DNA from: Auanema rhodensis
Taxonomy: Eukaryota > Nematoda > Chromadorea > Rhabditida > Rhabditidae
Length of the DNA: 64,000 bases
Direction of reading: 5' to 3'
Assembly: GCA_964057225.1 (NCBI GenBank)
Contig: OZ059894.1
Location: 21,234,476 to 21,298,475, forward strand
Shown: positions 10,850 to 23,600 of the stretch, one piece after another
Layout of the letters: each line of letters opens with the position of its first letter
Numbering within the stretch: the first letter of the stretch is position 1
Notes under the pieces: generated by a model
Database searches by the model: none
What the model was told of the DNA's origin: nothing
What the model saw: the letters and a program-made list of their open reading frames with translations, nothing else
Made by a program: the position numbers and the translations under genes

Positions 10850-13657
10850 TTGAAAAATGATGCATTAGTGTATGTTGAGTTTCCATGTACACTCAACATT
10901 GCTTCCAAAAACATTTTGACAAAAGTTTTTTCGAAAAATTTCAAAATAATTTAGCAAAAAGTAGATGTTTTTAGATTCCATTTTTCAAGGCAAAGACGAT
11001 AGACAATGTTATTCAACGAAAAAATTAATTCTTCAGGGTGAAAATCGAGGATATAAGTGTGAACTTATATCAGTTGATATCTCGGTGCATTTTTAAGCTA
11101 GCGCAAATCTGATAACACAGATCGACGCAGCTTAAAAATCCGCATCGAATGCACTATACTACATCAAGAAACGCTTGATACAAAAATTAGTTATGATCGT
11201 TTGAAAAATGATGCATTAGTGTATGTTGAGTTTCCATGTACACTCAACATTGCTTCCAAAAACATTTTGACAAAAATTTTTTCGAAAAATTTCAAAATAA
11301 TTTAGCAAAAAGTAAATGTTTTTAGATTCCTGTTTTTAAGGCAAAGACGATGGACAATGTTATTCAACGAAAAAATTAATTCTTCAGGGTGAAAATCGAG
11401 GATATAAGTGTGAACTTATATCAGTTGATATCTCGGTGCATTTTTAAGCTAGCGCAAATTTGATAACACAGATCGACGCAGCTTAAAAATCCGCATCGAA
11501 TGCACTATACTACATTGAGAAACGCTTTATAAAAAAATTAGTTATGTTTGTTTGAAAAATGATGCATTAGTGTATGTTGAGTTTCCATGTACACTCAACA
11601 TTGCTTCCAAAAACATTTTGACAAAAATTTTTTCGAAAAATTTCAAAATAATTTAGCAAAAAGTAGATGTTTTTAGATTCCTTTTTTTAAGGCAAAGACG
11701 ATGGACAATGTTATTCAACGAAAAAATTAATTCTTCAGGGTGAAAATCGAGGATATAAGTGTGAACTTATATCAGTTGATATCTCGGTGCATTTTTAAGC
11801 TAGCGCAAATCTGATAACACAGATCGACGCAGCTTAAAAATCCGCATCGAATGCACTATACTACATCAAGAAACGCTTGATACAAAAATTAGTTATGATC
11901 GTTTGAAAAATGATGCATTAGTGTATGTTGAGTTTCCATGTACACTCAACATTGCTTCCAAAAACATTTTGACAAAAATTTTTTCGAAAAATTTCAAAAT
12001 AATTTAGCAAAAAGTAGATGTTTTTAGATTCCATTTTTCAAGGCAAAGACGATGGACAATGTTATTCAACGAAAAAATTAATTCTTCAGGGTGAAAATCG
12101 AGGATATAAGTGTAAACTTATATCAGTTGATATCTCGGTGCATTTTTAAGCTAGCGCAAATCTGATAACACAGATCGACGCAGCTTAAAAATCCGCATCG
12201 AATGCACTATACTACATTGAGAAACGCTTAATACAAAAATTAGTTATGATCGTTTGAAAAATGATGCATTAGTGTATGTTGAGTTTCCATGTACACTCAA
12301 CATTGCTTCCAAAAACATTTTGACAAAAATTTTTTCGAAAAATTTCAAAATAATTTAGCAAAAAGTAGATGTTTTTAGATTCCATTTTTCAAGGCAAAGA
12401 CGATAGACAATGTTATTCAACGAAAAAATTAATTCTTCAGGGTGAAAATCGAGGATATAAGTGTGAACTTATATCAGTTGATATCTCGGTGCATTTTTAA
12501 GCTAGCGCAAATCTGATAACACAGATCGACGCAGCTTAAAAATCCGCATCGAATGCACTATACTACATCAAGAAACGCTTGATACAAAAATTAGTTATGA
12601 TCGTTTGAAAAATGATGCATTAGTGTATGTTGAGTTTCCATGTACACTCAACATTGCTTCCAAAAACATTTTGACAAAAATTTTTTCGAAAAATTTCAAA
12701 ATAATTTAGCAAAAAGTAGATGTTTTTAGATTCCTTTTTTTAAGGCAAAGACGATGGACAATGTTATTCAACGAAAAAATTAATTCTTCAGGGTGAAAAT
12801 CGAGGATATAAGTGTAAACTTATATCAGTTGATATCTCGGTGCATTTTTAAGCTAGCGCAAATCTGATAACACAGATCGACGCAGCTTAAAAATCCGCAT
12901 CGAATGCACTATACTACATCAAGAAACGCTTGATACAAAAATTAGTTATGATCGTTTGAAAAATGATGCATTAGTGTATGTTGAGTTTCCATGTACACTC
13001 AACATTGCTTCCAAAAACATTTTGACAAAAATTTTTTCGAAAAATTTCAAAATAATTTAGCAAAAAGTAAATGTTTTTAGATTCCTGTTTTTAAGGCAAA
13101 GACGATGGACAATGTTATTCAACGAAAAAATTAATTCTTCAGGGTGAAAATCGAGGATATAAGTGTGAACTTATATCAGTTGATATCTCGGTGCATTTTT
13201 AAGCTAGCGCAAATTTGATAACACAGATCGACGCAGCTTAAAAATCCGCATCGAATGCACTATACTACATTGAGAAACGCTTTATAAAAAAATTAGTTAT
13301 GTTTGTTTGAAAAATGATGCATTAGTGTATGTTGAGTTTCCATGTACACTCAACATTGCTTCCAAAAACATTTTGACAAAAATTTTTTCGAAAAATTTCA
13401 AAATAATTTAGCAAAAAGTAGATGTTTTTAGATTCCTTTTTTTAAGGCAAAGACGATGGACAATGTTATTCAACGAAAAAATTAATTCTTCAGGGTGAAA
13501 ATCGAGGATATAAGTGTGAACTTATATCAGTTGATATCTCGGTGCATTTTTAAGCTAGCGCAAATCTGATAACACAGATCGACGCAGCTTAAAAATCCGC
13601 ATCGAATGCACTATACTACATCAAGAAACGCTTAATACACAAATTAGTTATGATCGT
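10850..13657 (+). repeat. HOR-B, first block (5 x 351 bp) with flanking units
   Basis: A full copy is 11201-12955. Its units are: (1) CCTGTTTTT window, AGTAAATG at 111-118, T260, T328/A332, T349; (2) T7 window, G328; (3) CCATTTTTC, A212; (4) CCATTTTTC with A152; (5) T7, A212, CA at 316-317. The unit before (10850) is like unit 4 with a private G76. The two units after (12956, 13307) begin a second copy that stops when HOR-A resumes. Confidence 0.82.
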
Positions 13658-15763
13658 TTGAAAAATGATGCATTAGTGTATGTTGAGTTTCCATGTACAC
13701 TCAACATTGCTTCCAAAAACATTTTGACAAAAATTTTTTCGAAAAATTTCAAAATAATTTAGCAAAAAGTAGATGTTTTTAGATTCCTGTTTTTAAGGCA
13801 AAGACGATGGACAATGTTATTCAACGAAAAAATTAATTCTTCAGGGTGAAAATCGAGGATATAAGTGTGAACTTATATCAGTTGATATCTCGGTGCATTT
13901 TTAAGCTAGCGCAAATTTGATAACACAGATCGACGCAGCTTAAAAATCCGCATCGAATGCACTATACTACATTGAGAAACGCTTGATAAAAAAATTAGTT
14001 ATGTTCGTTTGAAAAATGATGCATTAGTGTATGTTGAGTTTCCATGTACACTCAACATTGCTTCCAAAAACATTTTGACAAAAATTTTTTCGAAAAATTT
14101 CAAAATAATTTAGCAAAAAGTAGATGTTTTTAGATTCCTTTTTTTAAGGCAAAGACGATGGACAATGTTTTTCAACGAAAAAATTAATTCTTCAGGGTGA
14201 AAATCGAGGATATAAGTGTAAACTTATATCAGTTGATATCTCGGTGCATTTTTAAGCTAGCGCAAATCTGATAACACAGATCGACGCAGCTTAAAAATCC
14301 GCATCGAATGCACTATACTACATTGAGAAACGCTTAATACAAAAATTAGTTATGATCGTTTGAAAAATGATGCATTAGTGTATGTTGAGTTTCCATGTAC
14401 ACTCAACATTGCTTCCAAAAACATTTTGACAAAAATTTTTTCGAAAAATTTCAAAATAATTTAGCAAAAAGTAGATGTTTTTAGATTTCTTTTTTCAAGG
14501 CAAAGACGATGGACAATGTTATTCAACGAAAAAATTAATTCTTCAGGGTGAAAATCGAGGATATAAGTGTAAACTTATATCAGTTGATATCTCGGTGCAT
14601 TTTTAAGCTAGCGCACATCTGATAACACAGATCGACGCAGCTTAAAAATCCGCATCGAATGCACTATACTACATTGAGAAACGTTTGATACAAAAATTAG
14701 TTATGATCGTTTGAAAAATGATGCATTAGTGTATGTTGAGTTTCCATGTACACTCAACATTGCTTCCAAAAACATTTTGACAAAAATTTTTTCGAAAAAT
14801 TTCAAAATAATTTAGCAAAAAGTAGATGTTTTTAGATTCCTTTTTTTAAGGCAAAGACGATGGACAATGTTATTCAACGAAAAAATTAATTCTTCAGGGT
14901 GAAAATCGAGGATATAAGTGTGAACTTATATCAGTTGATATCTCGGTGCATTTTTAAGCTAGCGCAAATCTGATAACACAGATCGACGCAGCTTAAAAAT
15001 CCGCATCGAATGCACTATACTACATTGAGAAACGCTTAATACACAAATTAGTTATGATCGTTTGAAAAATGATGCATTAGTGTATGTTGAGTTTCCATGT
15101 ACACTCAACATTGCTTCCAAAAACATTTTGACAAAAATTTTTTCGAAAAATTTCAAAATAATTTAGCAAAAAGTAGATGTTTTTAGATTTTTTTTTTCAA
15201 GGCAAAGACGATGGACAATGTTATTCAACGAAAAAATTAATTCTTCAGGGTGAAAATCGAGGATATAAGTGTGAACTTATATCAGTTGATATCTCGGTGC
15301 ATTTTCAAGCTAGCGCAAATCTGATAACACAGATCGACGCAGCTTAAAAATCTGCATCGAATGCACTATACTACATCAAGAAACGCTTAATACACAAATT
15401 AGTTATGATCGTTTGAAAAATGATGCATTAGTGTATGTTGAGTTTCCATGTACACTCAACATTGCTTCCAAAAACATTTTGACAAAAATTTTTTCGAAAA
15501 ATTTCAAAATAATTTAGCAAAAAGTAGATGTTTTTAGATTCCTGTTTTTAAGGCAAAGACGATGGACAATGTTATTCAACGAAAAAATTAATTCTTCAGG
15601 GTGAAAATCGAGGATATAAGTGTGAACTTATATCAGTTGATATCTCGGTGCATTTTTAAGCTAGCGCAAATTTGATAACACAGATCGACGCAGCTTAAAA
15701 ATCCGCATCGAATGCACTATACTACATTGAGAAACGCTTGATAAAAAAATTAGTTATGTTCGT
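13658..15763 (+). repeat. HOR-A copy duplicated from 8744-10849
   Basis: Six units that match, marker for marker, the six units at 8744-10849, at a distance of 4914 bp (14 units). The match includes the rare C244 plus T292 unit (15062 against 10148) and the single extra first-type unit at the end (15413 against 10499). Identity stops after that unit. This is best read as a recent segmental duplication and not as independent HOR-A expansion. Confidence 0.85.
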
Positions 15764-18700
15764 TTGAAAAATGATGCATTAGTGTATGTTGAGTTTCCAT
15801 GTACACTCAACATTGCTTCCAAAAACATTTTGACAAAAATTTTTTCGAAAAATTTCAAAATAATTTAGCAAAAAGTAAATGTTTTTAGATTCCTGTTTTT
15901 AAGGCAAAGACGATGGACAATGTTATTCAACGAAAAAATTAATTCTTCAGGGTGAAAATCGAGGATATAAGTGTGAACTTATATCAGTTGATATCTCGGT
16001 GCATTTTTAAGCTAGCGCAAATTTGATAACACAGATCGACGCAGCTTAAAAATCCGCATCGAATGCACTATACTACATTGAGAAACGCTTTATAAAAAAA
16101 TTAGTTATGTTTGTTTGAAAAATGATGCATTAGTGTATGTTGAGTTTCCATGTACACTCAACATTGCTTCCAAAAACATTTTGACAAAAATTTTTTCGAA
16201 AAATTTCAAAATAATTTAGCAAAAAGTAGATGTTTTTAGATTCCTTTTTTTAAGGCAAAGACGATGGACAATGTTATTCAACGAAAAAATTAATTCTTCA
16301 GGGTGAAAATCGAGGATATAAGTGTGAACTTATATCAGTTGATATCTCGGTGCATTTTTAAGCTAGCGCAAATCTGATAACACAGATCGACGCAGCTTAA
16401 AAATCCGCATCGAATGCACTATACTACATCAAGAAACGCTTGATACAAAAATTAGTTATGATCGTTTGAAAAATGATGCATTAGTGTATGTTGAGTTTCC
16501 ATGTACACTCAACATTGCTTCCAAAAACATTTTGACAAAAATTTTTTCGAAAAATTTCAAAATAATTTAGCAAAAAGTAGATGTTTTTAGATTCCATTTT
16601 TCAAGGCAAAGACGATGGACAATGTTATTCAACGAAAAAATTAATTCTTCAGGGTGAAAATCGAGGATATAAGTGTAAACTTATATCAGTTGATATCTCG
16701 GTGCATTTTTAAGCTAGCGCAAATCTGATAACACAGATCGACGCAGCTTAAAAATCCGCATCGAATGCACTATACTACATTGAGAAACGCTTAATACAAA
16801 AATTAGTTATGATCGTTTGAAAAATGATGCATTAGTGTATGTTGAGTTTCCATGTACACTCAACATTGCTTCCAAAAACATTTTGACAAAAATTTTTTCG
16901 AAAAATTTCAAAATAATTTAGCAAAAAGTAGATGTTTTTAGATTCCATTTTTCAAGGCAAAGACGATAGACAATGTTATTCAACGAAAAAATTAATTCTT
17001 CAGGGTGAAAATCGAGGATATAAGTGTGAACTTATATCAGTTGATATCTCGGTGCATTTTTAAGCTAGCGCAAATCTGATAACACAGATCGACGCAGCTT
17101 AAAAATCCGCATCGAATGCACTATACTACATCAAGAAACGCTTGATACAAAAATTAGTTATGATCGTTTGAAAAATGATGCATTAGTGTATGTTGAGTTT
17201 CCATGTACACTCAACATTGCTTCCAAAAACATTTTGACAAAAATTTTTTCGAAAAATTTCAAAATAATTTAGCAAAAAGTAGATGTTTTTAGATTCCTTT
17301 TTTTAAGGCAAAGACGATGGACAATGTTATTCAACGAAAAAATTAATTCTTCAGGGTGAAAATCGAGGATATAAGTGTAAACTTATATCAGTTGATATCT
17401 CGGTGCATTTTTAAGCTAGCGCAAATCTGATAACACAGATCGACGCAGCTTAAAAATCCGCATCGAATGCACTATACTACATCAAGAAACGCTTGATACA
17501 AAAATTAGTTATGATCGTTTGAAAAATGATGCATTAGTGTATGTTGAGTTTCCATGTACACTCAACATTGCTTCCAAAAACATTTTGACAAAAATTTTTT
17601 CGAAAAATTTCAAAATAATTTAGCAAAAAGTAGATGTTTTTAGATTCCTGTTTTTAAGGCAAAGACGATGGACAATGTTATTCAACGAAAAAATTAATTC
17701 TTCAGGGTGAAAATCGAGGATATAAGTGTGAACTTATATCAGTTGATATCTCGGTGCATTTTTAAGCTAGCGCAAATTTGATAACACAGATCGACGCAGC
17801 TTAAAAATCCGCATCGAATGCACTATACTACATTGAGAAACGCTTTATAAAAAAATTAGTTATGTTCGTTTGAAAAATGATGCATTAGTGTATGTTGAGT
17901 TTCCATGTACACTCAACATTGCTTCCAAAAACATTTTGACAAAAATTTTTTCGAAAAATTTCAAAATAATTTAGCAAAAAGTAGATGTTTTTAGATTCCT
18001 TTTTTTAAGGCAAAGACGATGGACAATGTTATTCAACGAAAAAATTAATTCTTCAGGGTGAAAATCGAGGATATAAGTGTGAACTTATATCAGTTGATAT
18101 CTCGGTGCATTTTTAAGCTAGCGCAAATCTGATAACACAGATCGACGCAGCTTAAAAATCCGCATCGAATGCACTATACTACATCAAGAAACGCTTGATA
18201 CAAAAATTAGTTATGATCGTTTGAAAAATGATGCATTAGTGTATGTTGAGTTTCCATGTACACTCAACATTGCTTCCAAAAACATTTTGACAAAAATTTT
18301 TTCGAAAAATTTCAAAATAATTTAGCAAAAAGTAGATGTTTTTAGATTCCATTTTTCAAGGCAAAGACGATGGACAATGTTATTCAACGAAAAAATTAAT
18401 TCTTCAGGGTGAAAATCGAGGATATAAGTGTAAACTTATATCAGTTGATATCTCGGTGCATTTTTAAGCTAGCGCAAATCTGATAACACAGATCGACGCA
18501 GCTTAAAAATCCGCATCGAATGCACTATACTACATTGAGAAACGCTTAATACAAAAATTAGTTATGATCGTTTGAAAAATGATGCATTAGTGTATGTTGA
18601 GTTTCCATGTACACTCAACATTGCTTCCAAAAACATTTTGACAAAAATTTTTTCGAAAAATTTCAAAATAATTTAGCAAAAAGTAGATGTTTTTAGATTC

Positions 18701-18922
18701 CATTTTGCAAGGCAAAGACGATAGACAATGTTATTCAACGAAAAAATTAATTCTTCAGGGTGAAAATCGAGGATATAAGTGTGAACTTATATCAGTTGAT
18801 ATCTCGGTGCATTTTTAAGCTAGCGCAAATCTGATAACACAGATCGACGCAGCTTAAAAATCCGCATCGAATGCACTATACTACATCAAGAAACGCTTGA
18901 TACAAAAATTAGTTATGATCGT
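15764..18922 (+). repeat. HOR-B, second block and partial copy
   Basis: 15764-17518 repeats the five HOR-B units in the same order as 11201-12955 (distance 4563 bp, 13 units). It is followed by four units (17519-18922) of another copy whose first unit has lost the A in AGTAAATG and has C349. Its fourth unit (18572) carries the rare CCATTTTGC window. Confidence 0.82.
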
Positions 18923-19273
18923 TTGAAAAATGATGCATTAGTGTATGTTGAGTTTCCATGTACACTCAACATTGCTTCCAAAAACATTTTGACAAAAATT
19001 TTTTCGAAAAATTTCAAAATAATTTAGCAAAAAGTAGATGTTTTTAGATTCCTTTTTTTAAGGCAAAGACGATGGACAATGTTATTCAACGAAAAAATTA
19101 ATTCTTCAGGGTGAAAATCGAGGATATAAGTGTGAACTTATATCAGTTGATATCTCGGTGCATTTTTAAGCTAGCGCAAATTTGATAACACAGATCGACG
19201 CAGCTTAAAAATCCGCATCGAATGCACTATACTACATTGAGAAACGCTTTATAAAAAAATTAGTTATGATCGT
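18923..19273 (+). repeat. Hybrid monomer at an unequal-exchange junction
   Basis: The left part has the T7 window of HOR-B unit 5 or 2, while the right part has T260 with T328/A332, which elsewhere occur only with the CCTGTTTTT window of unit 1. It ends with A347. The switch lies between bases 138 and 259. It replaces what would be two separate units, so HOR-B here is shortened by one or more units. Confidence 0.75.
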
Positions 19274-20677
19274 TTGAAAAATGATGCATTAGTGTATGTT
19301 GAGTTTCCATGTACACTCAACATTGCTTCCAAAAACATTTTGACAAAAATTTTTTCGAAAAATTTCAAAATAATTTAGCAAAAAGTAGATGTTTTTAGAT
19401 TCCATTTTTCAAGGCAAAGACGATGGACAATGTTATTCAACGAAAAAATTAATTCTTCAGGGTGAAAATCGAGGATATAAGTGTAAACTTATATCAGTTG
19501 ATATCTCGGTGCATTTTTAAGCTAGCGCAAATCTGATAACACAGATCGACGCAGCTTAAAAATCCGCATCGAATGCACTATACTACATTGAGAAACGCTT
19601 AATACAAAAATTAGTTATGATCGTTTGAAAAATGATGCATTAGTGTATGTTGAGTTTCCATGTACACTCAACATTGCTTCCAAAAACATTTTGACAAAAA
19701 TTTTTTCGAAAAATTTCAAAATAATTTAGCAAAAAGTAGATGTTTTTAGATTCCATTTTGCAAGGCAAAGACGATAGACAATGTTATTCAACGAAAAAAT
19801 TAATTCTTCAGGGTGAAAATCGAGGATATAAGTGTGAACTTATATCAGTTGATATCTCGGTGCATTTTTAAGCTAGCGCAAATCTGATAACACAGATCGA
19901 CGCAGCTTAAAAATCCGCATCGAATGCACTATACTACATCAAGAAACGCTTGATACAAAAATTAGTTATGATCGTTTGAAAAATGATGCATTAGTGTATG
20001 TTGAGTTTCCATGTACACTCAACATTGCTTCCAAAAACATTTTGACAAAAATTTTTTCGAAAAATTTCAAAATAATTTAGCAAAAAGTAGATGTTTTTAG
20101 ATTCCTTTTTTTAAGGCAAAGACGATGGACAATGTTATTCAACGAAAAAATTAATTCTTCAGGGTGAAAATCGAGGATATAAGTGTGAACTTATATCAGT
20201 TGATATCTCGGTGCATTTTTAAGCTAGCGCAAATCTGATAACACAGATCGACGCAGCTTAAAAATCCGCATCGAATGCACTATACTACATCAAGAAACGC
20301 TTGATACAAAAATTAGTTATGATCGTTTGAAAAATGATGCATTAGTGTATGTTGAGTTTCCATGTACACTCAACATTGCTTCCAAAAACATTTTGACAAA
20401 AATTTTTTCGAAAAATTTCAAAATAATTTAGCAAAAAGTAGATGTTTTTAGATTCCATTTTTCAAGGCAAAGACGATAGACAATGTTATTCAACGAAAAA
20501 ATTAATTCTTCAGGGTGAAAATCGAGGATATAAGTGCGAACTTATATCAGTTGATATCTCGGTGCATTTTTAAGCTAGCGCAAATCTGATAACACAGATC
20601 GACGCAGCTTAAAAATCCGCATCGAATGCACTATACTACATTGAGAAACGCTTAATACAAAAATTAGTTATGATCGT
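19274..20677 (+). repeat. Last HOR-B-type units before the domain change
   Basis: Units at 19274 and 19625 duplicate those at 18221 and 18572, including the rare CCATTTTGC window (1053 bp apart, three units). The unit at 20327 is the last one with CCATTTTTC and A152 and the only one with the GCGA loop in IR2. Confidence 0.8.
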
Positions 20678-23600
20678 TTGAAAAATGATGCATTAGTGTA
20701 TGTTGAGTTTCCATGTACACTCAACATTGCTTCCAAAAACATTTTGACAAAAATTTTTTCGAAAAATTTCAAAATAATTTAGCAAAAAGTAGATGTTTTT
20801 AGATTTCTTTTTTCAAGGCAAAGACGATGGACAATGTTATTCAACGAAAAAATTAATTCTTCAGGGTGAAAATCGAGGATATAAGTGTAAACTTATATCA
20901 GTTGATATCTCGGTGCATTTTTAAGCTAGCGCAAATCTGATAACACAGATCGACGCAGCTTAAAAATCCGCATCGAATGCACTATACTACATTGAGAAAC
21001 GCTTAATACAAAAATTAGTTATGATCGTTTGAAAAATGATGCATTAGTGTATGTTGAGTTTCCATGTACACTCAACATTGCTTCCAAAAACATTTTGACA
21101 AAAATTTTTTCGAAAAATTTCAGAATAATTCAGCAAAAAGTAGATGTTTTTAGATTCCTTTTTCCAAGGCAAAGACGATGGACAATGTTATTCAACGAAA
21201 AAATTAATTCTTCAGGGTGAAAATCGAGGATATAAGTGTGAACTTATATCAGTTGATATCTCGGTGCATTTTTAAGCTAGCGCAAATCTGATAACACAGA
21301 TCGACGCAGCTTAAAAATCCGCATCGAATGCACTATACTACATTGAGAAACGTTTGATACAAAAATTAGTTATGATCGTTTGAAAAATGATGCATTAGTG
21401 TATGTTGAGTTTCCATGTACACTCAACATTGCTTCCAAAAACATTTTGACAAAAATTTTTTCGAAAAATTTCAAAATAATTTAGCAAAAAGTAGATGTTT
21501 TTAGATTCCTTTTTTTAAGGCAAAGACGATGGACAATGTTATTCAACGAAAAAATTAATTCTTCAGGGTGAAAATCGAGGATATAAGTGTGAACTTATAT
21601 CAGTTGATATCTCGGTGCATTTTTAAGCTAGCGCAAATCTGATAACACAGATCGACGCAGCTTAAAAATCCGCATCGAATGCACTATACTACATTGAGAA
21701 ACGCTTAATACACAAATTAGTTATGATCGTTTGAAAAATGATGCATTAGTGTATGTTGAGTTTCCATGTACACTCAACATTGCTTCCAAAAACATTTTGA
21801 CAAAAATTTTTTCGAAAAATTTCAAAATAATTTAGCAAAAAGTAGATGTTTTTAGATTTCTTTTTTCAAGGCAAAGACGATGGACAATGTTATTCAACGA
21901 AAAAATTAATTCTTCAGGGTGAAAATCGAGGATATAAGTGTGAACTTATATCAGTTGATATCTCGGTGCATTTTTAAGCTAGCGCAAATCTGATAACACA
22001 GATCGACGCAGCTTAAAAATCCGCATCGAATGCACTATACTACATCAAGAAACGCTTAATACACAAATTAGTTATGATCGTTTGAAAAATGATGCATTAG
22101 TGTATGTTGAGTTTCCATGTACACTCAACATTGCTTCCAAAAACATTTTGACAAAAATTTTTTCGAAAAATTTCAAAATAATTTAGCAAAAAGTAGATGT
22201 TTTTAGATTCCTTTTTTTAAGGCAAAGACGATGGACAATGTTATTCAACGAAAAAATTAATTCTTCAGGGTGAAAATCGAGGATATAAGTGTGAACTTAT
22301 ATCAGTTGATATCTCGGTGCATTTTTAAGCTAGCGCAAATCTGATAACACAGATCGACGCAGCTTAAAAATCCGCATCGAATGCACTATACTACATTGAG
22401 AAACGCTTAATACACAAATTAGTTATGATCGTTTGAAAAATGATGCATTAGTGTATGTTGAGTTTCCATGTACACTCAACATTGCTTCCAAAAACATTTT
22501 GACAAAAATTTTTTCGAAAAATTTCAAAATAATTTAGCAAAAAGTAGATGTTTTTAGATTTCTTTTTTTAAGGCAAAGACGATGGACAATGTTATTCAAC
22601 GAAAAAATTAATTCTTCAGGGTGAAAATCGAGGATATAAGTGTGAACTTATATCAGTTGATATCTCGGTGCATTTTTAAGCTAGCGCAAATCTGATAACA
22701 CAGATCGACGCAGCTTAAAAATCCGCATCGAATGCACTATACTACATCAAGAAACGCTTAATACACAAATTAGTTATGATCGTTTGAAAAATGATGCATT
22801 AGTGTATGTTGAGTTTCCATGTACACTCAACATTGCTTCCAAAAACATTTTGACAAAAATTTTTTCGAAAAATTTCAAAATAATTTAGCAAAAAGTAGAT
22901 GTTTTTAGATTCCTTTTTTTAAGGCAAAGACGATGGACAATGTTATTCAACGAAAAAATTAATTCTTCAGGGTGAAAATCGAGGATATAAGTGTGAACTT
23001 ATATCAGTTGATATCTCGGTGCATTTTTAAGCTAGCGCAAATCTGATAACACAGATCGACGCAGCTTAAAAATCCGCATCGAATGCACTATACTACATTG
23101 AGAAACGTTTGATACAAAAATTAGTTATGATCGTTTGAAAAATGATGCATTAGTGTATGTTGAGTTTCCATGTACACTCAACATTGCTTCCAAAAACATT
23201 TTGACAAAAATTTTTTCGAAAAATTTCAAAATAATTTAGCAAAAAGTAGATGTTTTTAGATTCCTGTTTTTAAGGCAAAGACGATGGACAATGTTATTCA
23301 ACGAAAAAATTAATTCTTCAGGGTGAAAATCGAGGATATAAGTGTGAACTTATATCAGTTGATATCTCGGTGCATTTTTAAGCTAGCGCAAATCTGATAA
23401 CACAGATCGACGCAGCTTAAAAATCCGCATCGAATGCACTATACTACATTGAGAAACGCTTAATACACAAATTAGTTATGATCGTTTGAAAAATGATGCA
23501 TTAGTGTATGTTGAGTTTCCATGTACACTCAACATTGCTTCCAAAAACATTTTGACAAAAATTTTTTCGAAAAATTTCAAAATAATTTAGCAAAAAGTAG

